Shown here: piece by piece, positions 30,229 to 38,755 of the stretch
How positions within the stretch are numbered: the first letter of the stretch is position 1
How the letters are laid out: each line of letters starts with the position of its first letter
Notes under the pieces: generated by a model
What the model was told of the DNA's origin: nothing
The model's input: only the letters and a program-made list of their open reading frames with translations
The model's database searches: none
Program-made: the position numbers and the translations under genes
NCBI RefSeq assembly: GCF_009765365.1
Contig: NZ_VTOM01000035.1
Location: 1 to 46,090 of the forward strand
Source of the DNA: Antarcticirhabdus aurantiaca
GTDB taxonomy: Bacteria > Pseudomonadota > Alphaproteobacteria > Rhizobiales > Rhizobiaceae
DNA length: 46,090 nucleotides
Direction of reading: 5' to 3'

Positions 30229-31227
30229 ATGAAACGGAGACTACTCACGGCCACGGCTCTCTCGCTTGTTCTTGGCGGAGGCATCTTTACCACGACCACC
30301 ATCAGCGCTCAGGAAGGCCAGATCCTCCCGCCGTCGGGATCGTCCTCTTCGGGCGCATCATCCGAGAGTGGCGAAGGATCGTCGGGCGGCACGTCCAGCT
30401 CGTCCAGCGGCGCTGAAACATCTGGCTCCGCAGGATCTGGTAGCTCAGGCGCCTCGGGATCCAGCTCGAGCTCCGACAGCAGTGCGGGCGCCGCGGGTCA
30501 ATCATCGACAAGCGGCGCCACGACCAGCGGCTCGGGTATGACCAACGGTGACGCGAGTTCAACCTCTTCGGAAGCGAGTACGTCGGGAGCGAATGCGAAC
30601 AGCTCGGGATCGTTGAGCCAAGGCAACGGAACCAGCAACGGCGGCACCTCGGCAGAGGGCGCCGAGGCGGGCAATGCCTCCTCGGACACGTCCGGCGGCG
30701 CTGATGCATCATCCAACTCGTCGTCGGGTTCATCTAACGCGACCCCGGACGGCGACGCTGCGTCGAGCGGCGGAACGGATGACGCGAACGGCGCTGATGC
30801 CTCCGACAGCAATGCTTCCGACGCAACATCGAGTGAGAGCGGGGCGGCTCAGTCGCAACCGGAGTCGCAGTCCAGCGGGTCGGCCAGCGGCACCAGTGAG
30901 TCGCAGAGCGGCCAGGCGGGTGCGTCAACCGAGAGCGAGGCGAACGTCCAGGAGGGTGCCGAGACCTCGGTCGAGATCAATACCGAGCAGCAGACCACGA
31001 TCCGGCAGACCATCGTTGAGCAAGACATCGAGCCCGCAGTTGACATCGACATCGAGCTCAACGTCGGCACGCGTGTTCCAGACACCGTGGTGCTCTACGA
31101 CCTACCGCCTCGGGTGATCGAGATCGTGCCGCAGTATCGCGGTTACCGCTACTTCGTCTTGGAAGACGGCACGATCATTATCGTCAAGCCGCAAGTCCTT
31201 GAGATCGTCTACGTCATCCAAGCGTGA
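30229..31227 (+). CDS. Secreted DUF1236 protein with long Ser/Gly/Ala/Asn-rich region
   Basis: A 332-residue exported protein. MKRRLLTATALSLVLGGGIF followed by TTTTISAQEG is a signal peptide and cleavage site. Residues about 35-245 are low-complexity, dominated by Ser, Gly, Ala, Asn, Asp and Thr, with no fixed repeat unit; it is acidic and probably disordered. The C-terminal about 85 residues form a DUF1236-like domain: TTIRQTIVEQDIEPAVDIDI, VGTRVPDTVVLYDLPPRVIE, YRGYRYFVLEDGTIIIVKPQ. It reads divergently from the two shorter DUF1236 genes. ATG at 30229 is preceded by AAGAG; the TTG just before is an alternative. Confidence 0.8.
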   Translation: MKRRLLTATALSLVLGGGIFTTTTISAQEGQILPPSGSSSSGASSESGEGSSGGTSSSSSGAETSGSAGSGSSGASGSSSSSDSSAGAAGQSSTSGATTSGSGMTNGDASSTSSEASTSGANANSSGSLSQGNGTSNGGTSAEGAEAGNASSDTSGGADASSNSSSGSSNATPDGDAASSGGTDDANGADASDSNASDATSSESGAAQSQPESQSSGSASGTSESQSGQAGASTESEANVQEGAETSVEINTEQQTTIRQTIVEQDIEPAVDIDIELNVGTRVPDTVVLYDLPPRVIEIVPQYRGYRYFVLEDGTIIIVKPQVLEIVYVIQA

Positions 31228-31237
31228 GCCACTTTGC

Positions 31238-31269
31238 CGAGGCCCCCAGTTAGGTGGTTGGGGGCCTCG
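31238..31269 (+). terminator. Hairpin after the Ser/Gly-rich DUF1236 gene
   Basis: CGAGGCCCCCA (31238-31248) pairs perfectly with TGGGGGCCTCG (31259-31269) over a 10-nt loop, 11 bp after the stop codon. There is no U-tract, so termination efficiency is uncertain, but the stem is very stable. Confidence 0.65.
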
Positions 31270-31453
31270 ATGAACTTCCGGCTGCAGGCGCGAAGCGCGA
31301 AGCGGCGTTGACTCCTACGAGATTATAGAGCGCAACCTGCGTGAGGTGTCCGTTGGTTTGGCAAGCTCAAGCGGCCCGCAACGTACAGTCGTTGGTCATC
31401 CCTCAATGAGGTGCCAGTGGGCAGTTCCTCATCGCCAACTATATGCACAGCGG

Positions 31454-31585
31454 CTACTGAACCCGGCCGCGGCTCTTCGCGAAGACGGCTTTGCTCAGGG
31501 CCCTGCGGTGCGCGAGCTTGCCCACGCGCTTGCGGATTTCAGCGCGGCGGATAGTGGGCCGGATCGAAATGGCCGCCGTACCAGC
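31454..31585 (-). pseudogene. 3' fragment of a pRiA4b ORF-3-like gene
   Basis: On the minus strand the pieces WYGGHFDPAHYPPR and, one frame over, AEIRKRVGKLAHRRALSKAV with FAKSRGRVQ match the C-terminus of the intact gene at 40488-41105 (RWYGGPFDPADIGHAEILKR, LARRRVLGKAGFAKSRGLIQ). One frameshift separates them and the remainder of the gene is missing. Similarity to the intact locus continues past the stop codon, to about 31352. The fragment is antisense to the 5' end of the GGDEF frame. Confidence 0.75.
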
Positions 31586-32138
31586 CCTCGGCCAGGAGCG
31601 CCGCAGCATCGACCGGCAAGACGAACTTGCGGCTGAAGCCTTCGTGAGTCCGCTAATGCGGCTGCTCAACCGCCGCATGCCAGATCGCGTCGTCGCGCCC
31701 ATGATCCGGCAGACGCGCAGCGGCGAAGGTGCCTTGTCTGTCTTCGTTATCGACATCGACCGCTTCAAGCAGGTCAACGACCGCTACGGCCACGACGTCG
31801 GGGACGTCGTCCTGAAGCAGGTGGCGAACATCGTGCGCGCCAACATCCGCAGCCAGGACGCGGTGGCCCGCTTCGGCGGCGAGGAGCTCGTCGTCGCCAT
31901 GCCGAACACGGACGCGGCCGCCGCCTCGGCCATCGTCGACCGGATCCGGGAGATCATCCCGCGCGAGACCGGCCGCAGCCTCGCCGTGACCGTCAGCATC
32001 GGCGTCGCCGGCGACCGGGGCAGTGAGGTAAGCTTCAAGAGGCTCTTCAAGGCGGCGGACGAGGCCCTCTACGTTGCCAAGCAGAACGGCCGCAACCAGA
32101 TCGCCCTCGCCTCCAGCCCTTTCGCGGTGACCGCGTGA
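31569..32138 (+). CDS. Truncated GGDEF-domain protein (diguanylate cyclase)
   Basis: About 189 residues. ELAAEAFVSPLMRLLNRRMP corresponds to the usual DPLTGLLNRR entry. Then VFVIDIDRFKQVNDRYGHDV gives the metal site, RSQDAVARFGGEELVVAMPN the active-site loop (GGEEL) with an RxxD inhibitory site five residues before it, and VTVSIGVAG and DEALYVAKQNGRN the C-terminal part. The catalytic loop is intact, so c-di-GMP synthesis is possible. There is no sensor domain: the frame upstream of about 31585 is antisense to a pRiA4b ORF-3-like fragment, showing that the original 5' end was replaced. The start is a guess (ATG 31569; the frame opens at 31491) with no clear ribosome-binding site, so it may be a pseudogene. 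Confidence 0.65.
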   Translation: MAAVPALGQERRSIDRQDELAAEAFVSPLMRLLNRRMPDRVVAPMIRQTRSGEGALSVFVIDIDRFKQVNDRYGHDVGDVVLKQVANIVRANIRSQDAVARFGGEELVVAMPNTDAAAASAIVDRIREIIPRETGRSLAVTVSIGVAGDRGSEVSFKRLFKAADEALYVAKQNGRNQIALASSPFAVTA

Positions 32139-32463
32139 TCATCGATTCCACGTCGCAATCGAGGTTGCAGCGCGGCCGTTTCAGCTCGCGCCCGACCGTC
32201 GTCACGTACAGCGAGATCTGGAACCTCTCGAATATTCATCGCGCCAGATCCTTTTGCCGCCAACGCACAATGCCTTGCACGGCTGGGATCAGGACGCTTT
32301 CCACGATCCTGACCTATGGCCGGCGCCGCTCCTCGTTCAGCTCGGAGGAAATGTCTGGCACCTTGCAATTGATCAGCCCTGCCGATCCCTGCGCGTTGAT
32401 CCCCAACGAGTCAGGACCGTCGCATGTTGATGTCAGATCAACAAGCCGCTTCGTTAACCGAGA
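32139..32463. other. Gap between GGDEF gene and TadG-like gene (convergent)
   Basis: Short frames only, none with a recognisable family or ribosome-binding site. No clear terminator hairpin was found. Confidence 0.4.
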
Positions 32464-34299
32464 TCATCGCGCGACGCGTGTAGAGGACAGGGTGGCCATG
32501 ATGTCGCCAAAGGCCTTGGTCAGCTCGGCCGAACTCGACGCGCTGTAGAAGTACTTGGCCTTGGCCGAGTAGGGCTTGGTCGTGTCGCGCAGGTCTCCCA
32601 TCGTGTAGGAGGCGCATTCCTTCAGAAGGGCGTCGACGCGGGTCTTGCTCGCCGCCGGGATGTCAAAGGCGATGGTGTAGATCACGATGCCGTCGCGCTT
32701 CACCGTCCCCTTCTCGTCTACGAGCGCCGAGCCATCAGGCGCTTCAAGCGTGATTTGACCGTCCTTCTTGGCATTCTCGCAGATCGCCGCCAAGCGCCCG
32801 TCCATAGCGAGCGTGTAGTTGTCGTTTGACTTCGTCGTCGAGACACCCGCCTTGTAGTCGAAGATCCGGTTCGTGGCTGTGAAGCCGTAGGCGCCAAAGG
32901 CCGAGAGGTTCGGGTTGTTGGCCGCGCTGTTGTACGAGTCTTGATAGTAGGTGTGCTCGCCATCGGTCATGACAATCATTGCCTTGATGACGCTCTCGTC
33001 ACCTGACGCTTTACCGGTAGCGAATGGCTCGTTCTTGGACAGGACGTGCCAGCCCCATTCGACGCCCTGCGCGACGTTTGTCGAGCCGGTAGCCACCAGC
33101 GCGCTCACCGCCGACAAGGCTTGGCTCTTGGCTGTAGTCAGCGGCAGGAGCGGGTTGGAGTCGCACAGCCAGCTGGGACTGAAGTGGTAGTTGCTGCCCA
33201 CGGCATAGTGCTGGCTGGGAGCGTAGTACTTGCGCACGTCCTTCGTGCGGGCGCTGAAGTTGGACGTTGCACTGTCGCTTAGAAAGCTGTTGGTCCAAGT
33301 GGCATTTAGCTGGTCAGATTCGTCGGGCGCGAAGTAGGGCACGAAGAGCGTGCTGGGCTTGGCGCTATCGGGCGCCACGTCGGTGATGCCGTACGGCGCG
33401 GGGCGGGATTCCACGCATCCTTTGTAGGACCAGCTCGATCTCACCGAACCGAGCTTCTTGTAGATGTGCTGGCGCGTCAGAAACGTCGTCGGGCTGGAGA
33501 TCATGGTCCAGGCGCCGGGATAAAGCGTGGACTTGACCGCGTCGGCGAGCCCCGTCAGCGGGTTCCTGTAGGTCGACCAATCGAAGTTCTCGTGGTGAAT
33601 GGGCGATTGCCCCTTCGGGTCCATCCACCAGGCGTCAAGATAGGACGGGCCGACGTTGACGCCGCCCGAGAAGGGCACGACGGCCATCTTCACGGGATCA
33701 ACGTCGCCGGTCGAAGACGACCCGCCAAAGAGCGTCTCGACGGCATTGACCGCCACCGTCTTGAGAGTTGAGATTTTGGTGGATCCGCCGGTCGCAGGAG
33801 CGCTGTTCATGGACCCGGACGTGTCCAGAACGAGGGCGATCTCGACGGCGGTCATGCTGACGATCACGTCGCTTTCCGCTCGTGCGCACGCCGATCCGAC
33901 AAGACCCGGAAAGGAGATGGGCGCGAGCTTGAGGAAGACCGGATCGTAGGTGGTGCAGGAGGAGAGGCGGACCTGGCGATCCCCCGACGCCGTCATGCCC
34001 GTGCCCTCGAAGCGCATGGACGCGGTCGTTCGCGCCAGAGCGGAGGTGTTGGCGTCGAAGTTCATCTGCGCCACGCGGGTAAGCCCGGCATCGGTCGTGT
34101 CGAGGGGATAGTGCTTGGCTGCCGCGAGAGCTGCGGCATCGAGTGCCGCCTGAACCATGAATCTGTCGCGCTGGAGCATGGCGAGGTCTACGACCCCGCC
34201 GAGCGACAGGAGGAGCGGCACCATGGCTAGCGCCGAGATGACGGCGAAGTTGCCGCGCCGATCTGTGGCCAAGCGGATGAGGTCTGAGAAGCTGCGCAT
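32464..34299 (-). CDS. TadG-like protein with von Willebrand factor A domain
   Basis: A 611-residue protein. The N-terminal segment RRGNFAVISALAMVPLLLSL GGVVDLA is the TadE/TadG-type class III signal and membrane helix (about 14-40), followed by QAALDAAALAAAKHY. A VWA domain starts at EIALVLDTSGSMNSA with an intact MIDAS (D159-T-S161-G-S163). Near residue 430 come AQGVEWGWHVLSKNEPF and IVMTDGEHTYYQDSY, the second and third VWA parts. The last segment, TLKECASYTMG-like and STRVAR, is typical for TadG. TadG contributes to Flp/Tad pili in the periplasm or outer surface. No other tad/cpa genes are in the window, so this is an orphan. ATG at 34299 follows GAGG. Confidence 0.88.
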   Translation of the reverse strand: MRSFSDLIRLATDRRGNFAVISALAMVPLLLSLGGVVDLAMLQRDRFMVQAALDAAALAAAKHYPLDTTDAGLTRVAQMNFDANTSALARTTASMRFEGTGMTASGDRQVRLSSCTTYDPVFLKLAPISFPGLVGSACARAESDVIVSMTAVEIALVLDTSGSMNSAPATGGSTKISTLKTVAVNAVETLFGGSSSTGDVDPVKMAVVPFSGGVNVGPSYLDAWWMDPKGQSPIHHENFDWSTYRNPLTGLADAVKSTLYPGAWTMISSPTTFLTRQHIYKKLGSVRSSWSYKGCVESRPAPYGITDVAPDSAKPSTLFVPYFAPDESDQLNATWTNSFLSDSATSNFSARTKDVRKYYAPSQHYAVGSNYHFSPSWLCDSNPLLPLTTAKSQALSAVSALVATGSTNVAQGVEWGWHVLSKNEPFATGKASGDESVIKAMIVMTDGEHTYYQDSYNSAANNPNLSAFGAYGFTATNRIFDYKAGVSTTKSNDNYTLAMDGRLAAICENAKKDGQITLEAPDGSALVDEKGTVKRDGIVIYTIAFDIPAASKTRVDALLKECASYTMGDLRDTTKPYSAKAKYFYSASSSAELTKAFGDIMATLSSTRVAR

Positions 34300-34419
34300 G
34301 CAGGGGGCCTCGGAAGATGCCCCCTCACTCGTAGCTGATTAATCATTGCAAGTGAGTTATCCAAGTAGTTAAAGATCTAAGGAGATCTACGTAGCTTGGA
34401 GACACCGGGCCGCCCGATG

Positions 34420-34439
34420 ACAAGCCAGCTATGGCTTGT
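34420..34439. terminator. Small hairpin downstream of the second chemoreceptor gene
   Basis: ACAAGCC (34420-34426) pairs with GGCTTGT (34433-34439). It lies about 50 bp past the stop of the minus-strand chemoreceptor gene. The U-run is only on the plus strand, so the call is weak. Confidence 0.3.
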
Positions 34440-34489
34440 TTGCGACTCAGACCTTCCGAGTTAATGGCCCAACATTCTGTGAATGGTTA

Positions 34490-36601
34490 TCAACCGCTCA
34501 TGCGCTCAAACCTGGCATCCTCATCTAGATCGAGGCGGACACCACCCTCGCTTGCGCTCATCACGGTGCTAATCGGCTTTGTCGCCGTGGCACTGTTTGC
34601 GGCAAAGCCCTGAGCACGGCTCTGAAGAGCACGCACGTCGCTTGGAACAGCGTTGATCGGCAACGCAGCGGGAGCTTCATGGCGAACTTGCGCTCCGCTG
34701 CCTTGGGGGACAGCAGCCACTTCCAGCTTGAAGAAGGCGGCGCGCTCGTTGAGGGACACGGCTTCGCCGGACAGCGCCTCGGCGGTCGCCGTCATCTCGG
34801 TGGCCGCACCCGCGTTCTGCTGGGTCACCTGGTCGAGCTGGGCCACGGCTTGATTGATCTGCTCGATCCCAATCGACTGCTCCCGGCACGCTGCCGAGAT
34901 CTCGGATACAAGCTCGCTCGTCCGGCGGATGGCGGGGAGAAGCTCCGACATCTTCTCTCCGGCGCCCGATGCCACGTCCAGCGTGCCGGCCGACAGTTCG
35001 CCGATCTCGACAGCCGCCCCTTGCGCGCGCTCGGCGAGCTTGCGGACTTCCGAAGCCACCACCGCAAAGCCCTTGCCGTGAGACCCGGCGCGGGCGGCCT
35101 CGATAGCTGCGTTGAGTGCGAGCAAGTCCGTCTGGCGAGCGATCTCCTGAACAAGCCGCACTTTCTCGGAAACGCTGCCCATCGCCTCGACAGCTCGTGC
35201 CGTGGCGCTCGCCACGTCCTCCGCCAAGTCGCTAGCCTGCTTGGCGGTCTTCTCGGCCTGGGCAGCGTTCTCTGCGTTCTGCTTGACGTTGGCCGTCATC
35301 TCCTCGACCGCCGCGGACGTTTCCTCCGAGGCGGCCGCCTGCTCCGAAGAGCCGGACGAGAGCTGCTCGGCGGTCGCCGCCGACTGGCGCGAGCCGGACG
35401 CCACCTGAGCGGCAGAGCCGAGCACATTGCCAACAACCTCGTTGAGCTTCAACCGCGTCTGGGCGATGGCGGTCAAAAGATCCCCCATCTCGTCATTGCG
35501 GTTGTGATGGATGCGCTCGGAGATGTCGCCTTGGCGGAACTTTGCCATGTGGTGCATGGCAAAGGCGAGCGGCCGTCGAACGATGCGCTCGATGATCAAT
35601 GCGAGCAAGGCAAGGGTCGAGGCGAGAATGACGAGGCCACCCATGACCATCATCCAGATTTCCCTCTGGATCGGACCAGTCGTAATTGCCTCGGGAACGT
35701 CGATCACAGCCACCCAGCGAGCGTTCAGGCCCGGCAGGTCGAAGGGGAGGAACGTGCGTTCGCTCGGCTCCGCCAAGGTGCCGAATACGCCGCTGACAGT
35801 ATGCGGCTGACCGTCCTTCAGTGCTGCGGCCAAGCTTTCCGCGCCTACCTCGCTGCCATAGGTCTTGGTCAAGCGAGACGCATCGGGATGCGCAATCCAG
35901 TTTCCCTCCCCCGACAGAAGCGACACGCGCCCGCTACCAAGCGGCCGCATCTCGGCAAGAGTTTCGGAGATCTTCGACAGGCTGATGTCGATGCCGGAAA
36001 CGCCGAGGAAGTTGGAGCCAGACAGAACCGGGAACACAACGCTGAACATGAGCTGCGGCTCCTGTGCGGAGGTGTCGAGGTAAGGAGGGGTCGCAGCTCC
36101 CTTCAGGGTCTTGGCGGGAAGGGTCCAGAACGCGTCCTGGTAGGTGTTGTCGTAGGCGCCGTAGACCACCGAGCCGTCGGGCGTGCGCGTCCAGATCGGG
36201 TTGAAGTAGCCATCCTTGTCGGCGCCTAGTTCCGGCACGTCGGTGATGGTCTGCCCGTCATAGGGGCGGTCTTCGGCCTCCATGAACCAGCTCCCGACCG
36301 ACAAGGGATGGTCAACGAGGTTCGGGCGCAGGCTCTGACCGAGCCGCTTCCTGTCCTGGTCACCCGATGCATGGCGCTCACCGATGGAGTTGGCCATGAA
36401 GCGGGCGGCGCCGGCAAGTTCCACGACTGGCGTCGTCACGAGGCCGGCCATTGCTTCCGCCTCGGAGTGCGTGGCCGTGGCGACCATCTGCTTGGCTTGG
36501 CCGGCCGCCTGGTACGCGATGAAGCCCATGGTGGCGCCAACCGTCAACGTGATGCTGGCGGCGGCAGCAAGGAGGATCTTGGCTGTCACGGTGAGGCGCA
36601 T
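34490..36601 (-). CDS. Methyl-accepting chemotaxis protein with dCache-type sensor
   Basis: A 703-residue chemoreceptor. ATG at 36601, with GGAG upstream, gives [20 protein letters not shown] and helix 1; 48 codons of open frame before it are not used. The periplasmic part (about 35-310) is a double-Cache domain: [62 protein letters not shown]. The aromatic and Asp residues there are where Cache domains bind amino acids or organic acids. Helix 2 is near 312-335, then HAMP, then the signalling hairpin with [17 protein letters not shown] near residue 487. The C-terminal half and tail ([14 protein letters not shown]) closely match the chemoreceptor at 1242-3347. Confidence 0.94.
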   Translation of the reverse strand: MRLTVTAKILLAAAASITLTVGATMGFIAYQAAGQAKQMVATATHSEAEAMAGLVTTPVVELAGAARFMANSIGERHASGDQDRKRLGQSLRPNLVDHPLSVGSWFMEAEDRPYDGQTITDVPELGADKDGYFNPIWTRTPDGSVVYGAYDNTYQDAFWTLPAKTLKGAATPPYLDTSAQEPQLMFSVVFPVLSGSNFLGVSGIDISLSKISETLAEMRPLGSGRVSLLSGEGNWIAHPDASRLTKTYGSEVGAESLAAALKDGQPHTVSGVFGTLAEPSERTFLPFDLPGLNARWVAVIDVPEAITTGPIQREIWMMVMGGLVILASTLALLALIIERIVRRPLAFAMHHMAKFRQGDISERIHHNRNDEMGDLLTAIAQTRLKLNEVVGNVLGSAAQVASGSRQSAATAEQLSSGSSEQAAASEETSAAVEEMTANVKQNAENAAQAEKTAKQASDLAEDVASATARAVEAMGSVSEKVRLVQEIARQTDLLALNAAIEAARAGSHGKGFAVVASEVRKLAERAQGAAVEIGELSAGTLDVASGAGEKMSELLPAIRRTSELVSEISAACREQSIGIEQINQAVAQLDQVTQQNAGAATEMTATAEALSGEAVSLNERAAFFKLEVAAVPQGSGAQVRHEAPAALPINAVPSDVRALQSRAQGFAANSATATKPISTVMSASEGGVRLDLDEDARFERMSG

Positions 36602-36694
36602 GGAGGCTCCAAAAGAGCGGAACAAGCTTGGAAATGGGCGACGATGACCCAAGCGCCGCGATAATGCTCGTGCTTGGTTAAGCGAAGCTGTGCC

Positions 36695-36902
36695 CTGAGC
36701 TGGCGTCAGCCGTCTTTGTTGTTCAGCTTGGCCTGCAATGTCCAACCTCGTGCGATCAACCGGAACCAGACTGATCGGCGCCAGCCGAGATCAACCCTTG
36801 CAAGCCGGCGGCTGACCAGCCGAAAGCACGATGCGAGCTCCTCCCGCGTGAGCATTCCAGCTTCGAGGCCCACCGCGTCTCTTGAGGTGCTGCCCTTGCC
36901 CA
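36695..36902. repeat. 208-bp repeat, copy B
   Basis: Matches 25283-25490 end to end without gaps, 8 differences by my count. It lies directly upstream of the second chemoreceptor gene, whose start is 94 bp away, so it forms part of that gene's 5' region. Confidence 0.9.
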
Positions 36903-36903
36903 T
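36706..36903 (-). pseudogene. Truncated duplicate of the small gene at 25294-25611
   Basis: The reading frame carries the same C-terminal 66 residues (DAVGLEAGMLTREELASCFR to [10 protein letters not shown]), with two or three substitutions. Homology begins exactly at MGKG, where copy A has LGEG, and the N-terminal 40 residues of copy A are absent. An ATG falls by chance at the junction (36903), so a 65-residue product is possible, but there is no clear ribosome-binding site. Most likely a non-functional partial duplication. Confidence 0.65.
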
Positions 36904-37174
36904 CGCGGTCTTCGTGTCGGCAAGGTTGAAGTCCGCGCACCCCACCTTATCCGACCACCTCGATGGCCACCTTCTCCTACACCGCTTCAGCGGCACCAAT
37001 TTCCACCACCAACGTGGACGCTACCTCCTCCGTCGTTCACAAACCGTCCGTAGCAGCCCGAGCTCGATGTCTGGAGGCTCGCAGGTGGCACCGGATTAGG
37101 AACGGTCACTCAGATCAGGCATTTGGCACGTGAGCAGCGCAGTTGGTGCGCGTGGCGACTGCGGGAGCGATCCA

Positions 37175-37558
37175 ATGATGACGGGAAGCAAGGAACGTGC
37201 ACCGGCGGTTCTCGTCGTGGAGGACGAGGCACTCGTTCGCATAGTCATGGTTGAAGAGCTTGAGGACGCAGGCTTCCATGTCTTGGAAGCGGAAAGCGGC
37301 GACGAGGGTTTGCGCGAGATCGAGCGCCATCCCAACCTGAAGGCAATCCTCACCGACATCGAGATGCCCGGCTCAGTTGACGGCGTGGCCCTGGCTCGCA
37401 TCACCAACGAGAGATACCCTAACGCTGCGGTCATTGTCATGTCGGGGCGCAGACGTCCCGGACGCGGAGACCTTCCGAGCAACGCTCGGTTCTTTGGAAA
37501 GCCCTATCGTCACGCCGAGGTCATCCAGGCGCTTCACGAGCTCATGGGCTGCGGCTGA
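37175..37558 (+). CDS. Single-domain response regulator (receiver)
   Basis: A 127-residue receiver. VLVVEDEALVRIVMVEELED, ILTDIEMPGSVDGVALARIT (phosphorylatable Asp about 61), VIVMSGRRRPGR (Ser switch residue) and FFGKPYRHAEVIQALHEL (conserved Lys). This is the FixJ-receiver-like stand-alone type common in Hyphomicrobiales, usually paired with hybrid or HWE kinases. ATG at 37175 follows GGGAGCGATCC. Stand-alone receiver genes in this window are each next to a MarR-like gene and near a chemoreceptor gene. Confidence 0.9.
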   Translation: MMTGSKERAPAVLVVEDEALVRIVMVEELEDAGFHVLEAESGDEGLREIERHPNLKAILTDIEMPGSVDGVALARITNERYPNAAVIVMSGRRRPGRGDLPSNARFFGKPYRHAEVIQALHELMGCG

Positions 37559-37931
37559 GAGGCTTGCGCTGGAACAACCACATCACTCCAGCTCGCTCGT
37601 TGGATCCTCATCGCGCGAAGACCATCCCGTTTCGGCTCGCACAACCGTCGAGCTAACACGCGTGAGCAGGCCTCGGGATAAATAATCCGCGGCTCGCTCA
37701 TGGCGCGCCAACGGGCGAGCAGCCTCTCCTTTCTGGTCGTGCGGCCGGTACGAGGCATGGTTGCCAGGATCAACACTGGGCTGATCACGCTTCACCTGCG
37801 GCACAGGATCGCCTCCACATGCGCACAAGCGGTTCGCTGACTGGCGGCCGCCAGCAACTTGAGCCTTGGCGAAGAGCATGAGGGTTGCTAGCCTGCCACT
37901 CAACTAAGATTGAGCCGGATGGGTCATCTAC
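37559..37931. other. Gap between receiver and MarR-like genes
   Basis: A minus-strand frame at 37534-37788 (MPRTGRTTRKERLLARWRAM in its middle) overlaps the receiver gene end; it has no family resemblance and is not called. A dyad CTCAA-N6-TTGAG lies at 37899-37914, 17 bp before the MarR-like gene, and might be its operator. Confidence 0.35.
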
Positions 37932-38405
37932 ATGACGAGCGCTGATGCCAAGATCGTATCCCTTGAGATCGTGGGCCTCCAGTTCGTCCCGACGCTCCTG
38001 CCGCTTGGCAAGAACTTCCGCGCTCTCATGGACCTCAAGCTTCAGAGCATCGGACTCGAAGTCGGTCAGGATCAGCTTCTCCTGGCGATCACCGAGACGA
38101 ACTCCAACCTGGTCAGCAAGCTGGCCGACCAGCTCAATGTTCGACCCTCGACCCTTTCCAAGATGACCGACAAGCTGGCCGAGAAGGGGCTGGTGTTGCG
38201 CGGCAAATCGCCGGCGGACGGGCGCGTGACGGTCCTTCATCTGACGGAGGAAGGATCGCGGATGCAGGCGGAGGTGCGTGAGCTCTATGGATTGCTCGAA
38301 GGAGAGCTGAGAGACGCCCTCGAGCCTGACGGCAACGAGGACATGCGAATGGGCTTGACCGCAATTGCCGTTGCACTTTCCAAACGCCTGTCGCGCCTTC
38401 GCTAG
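37932..38405 (+). CDS. MarR-like winged-helix DNA-binding protein
   Basis: A 157-residue regulator. NLVSKLADQLNVRPSTLSKM is the helix-turn-helix and LVLRGKSPADGRVTVLHLTE the wing with the D-x-R motif; helices at both ends should dimerise. It is a clear paralogue of the gene at 4884-5363: FRALMDLKL, VGQD, LNVRPSTLSKM and the C-terminus LSKRLSRLR correspond. ATG at 37932 has only a weak purine stretch upstream. A short dyad ends 17 bp upstream, compatible with autoregulation. The regulated genes are unknown. Confidence 0.8.
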   Translation: MTSADAKIVSLEIVGLQFVPTLLPLGKNFRALMDLKLQSIGLEVGQDQLLLAITETNSNLVSKLADQLNVRPSTLSKMTDKLAEKGLVLRGKSPADGRVTVLHLTEEGSRMQAEVRELYGLLEGELRDALEPDGNEDMRMGLTAIAVALSKRLSRLR

Positions 38406-38473
38406 CCCCTAAGCCTTCAACGCTTCGCACGTGCCCTTAGGGGGGCAGAAAAATCGTCCGTGAAGGGCTCGTC

Positions 38474-38686
38474 GTGATCGGCCCGTAGGGTGCGGTCCGG
38501 GTGATGGTGGCGACCAGGCCTGTCGACTTCCGCAAGGGCGCCGAAGGTCTGGCGGCCCTGGTGCGCGAGACGATGGGCTCCGACTCCTTCTCCGGCGCGG
38601 TCTACGTGTTCCGCGCCAAGCGGGCCGACCGGATCAAGCTGGTGTTCTGGGATGGCACGGGACGATGTCGTCCTGCAGCACTTTAA
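38474..38686 (+). pseudogene. IS66-family TnpB (Orf2) fragment
   Basis: RVMVATRPVDFRKGAEGLAA, LVRETMGSDSFSGAVYVFRA and RADRIKLVFWDGTG are the N-terminal half of IS66 TnpB, the small accessory protein of IS66 elements. Just upstream an in-frame TAG replaces a residue of the usual GPxGAVRV start, and after WDGTG the homology stops and the frame ends within 15 bases. TnpA, TnpC and the element ends are missing. Remnant of an IS66 insertion. Confidence 0.75.
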
Positions 38687-38755
38687 CGGGGACGCCGCGT
38701 CCCGCTGGATGTACATCCCTCCTCGATCATGATCGTCGCTGGCAGGATATAGACC

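Noticed and set aside
30330-30960. Repetitive Ser/Gly/Ala codon region as a possible minisatellite
   Set aside because: No fixed repeat unit; it is low-complexity coding sequence of an exported protein.
34679-36229. A 516-codon plus-strand frame opposite the second chemoreceptor gene
   Set aside because: Rich in His, Gly, Arg and Leu without motifs. The chemoreceptor on the other strand explains the region fully.
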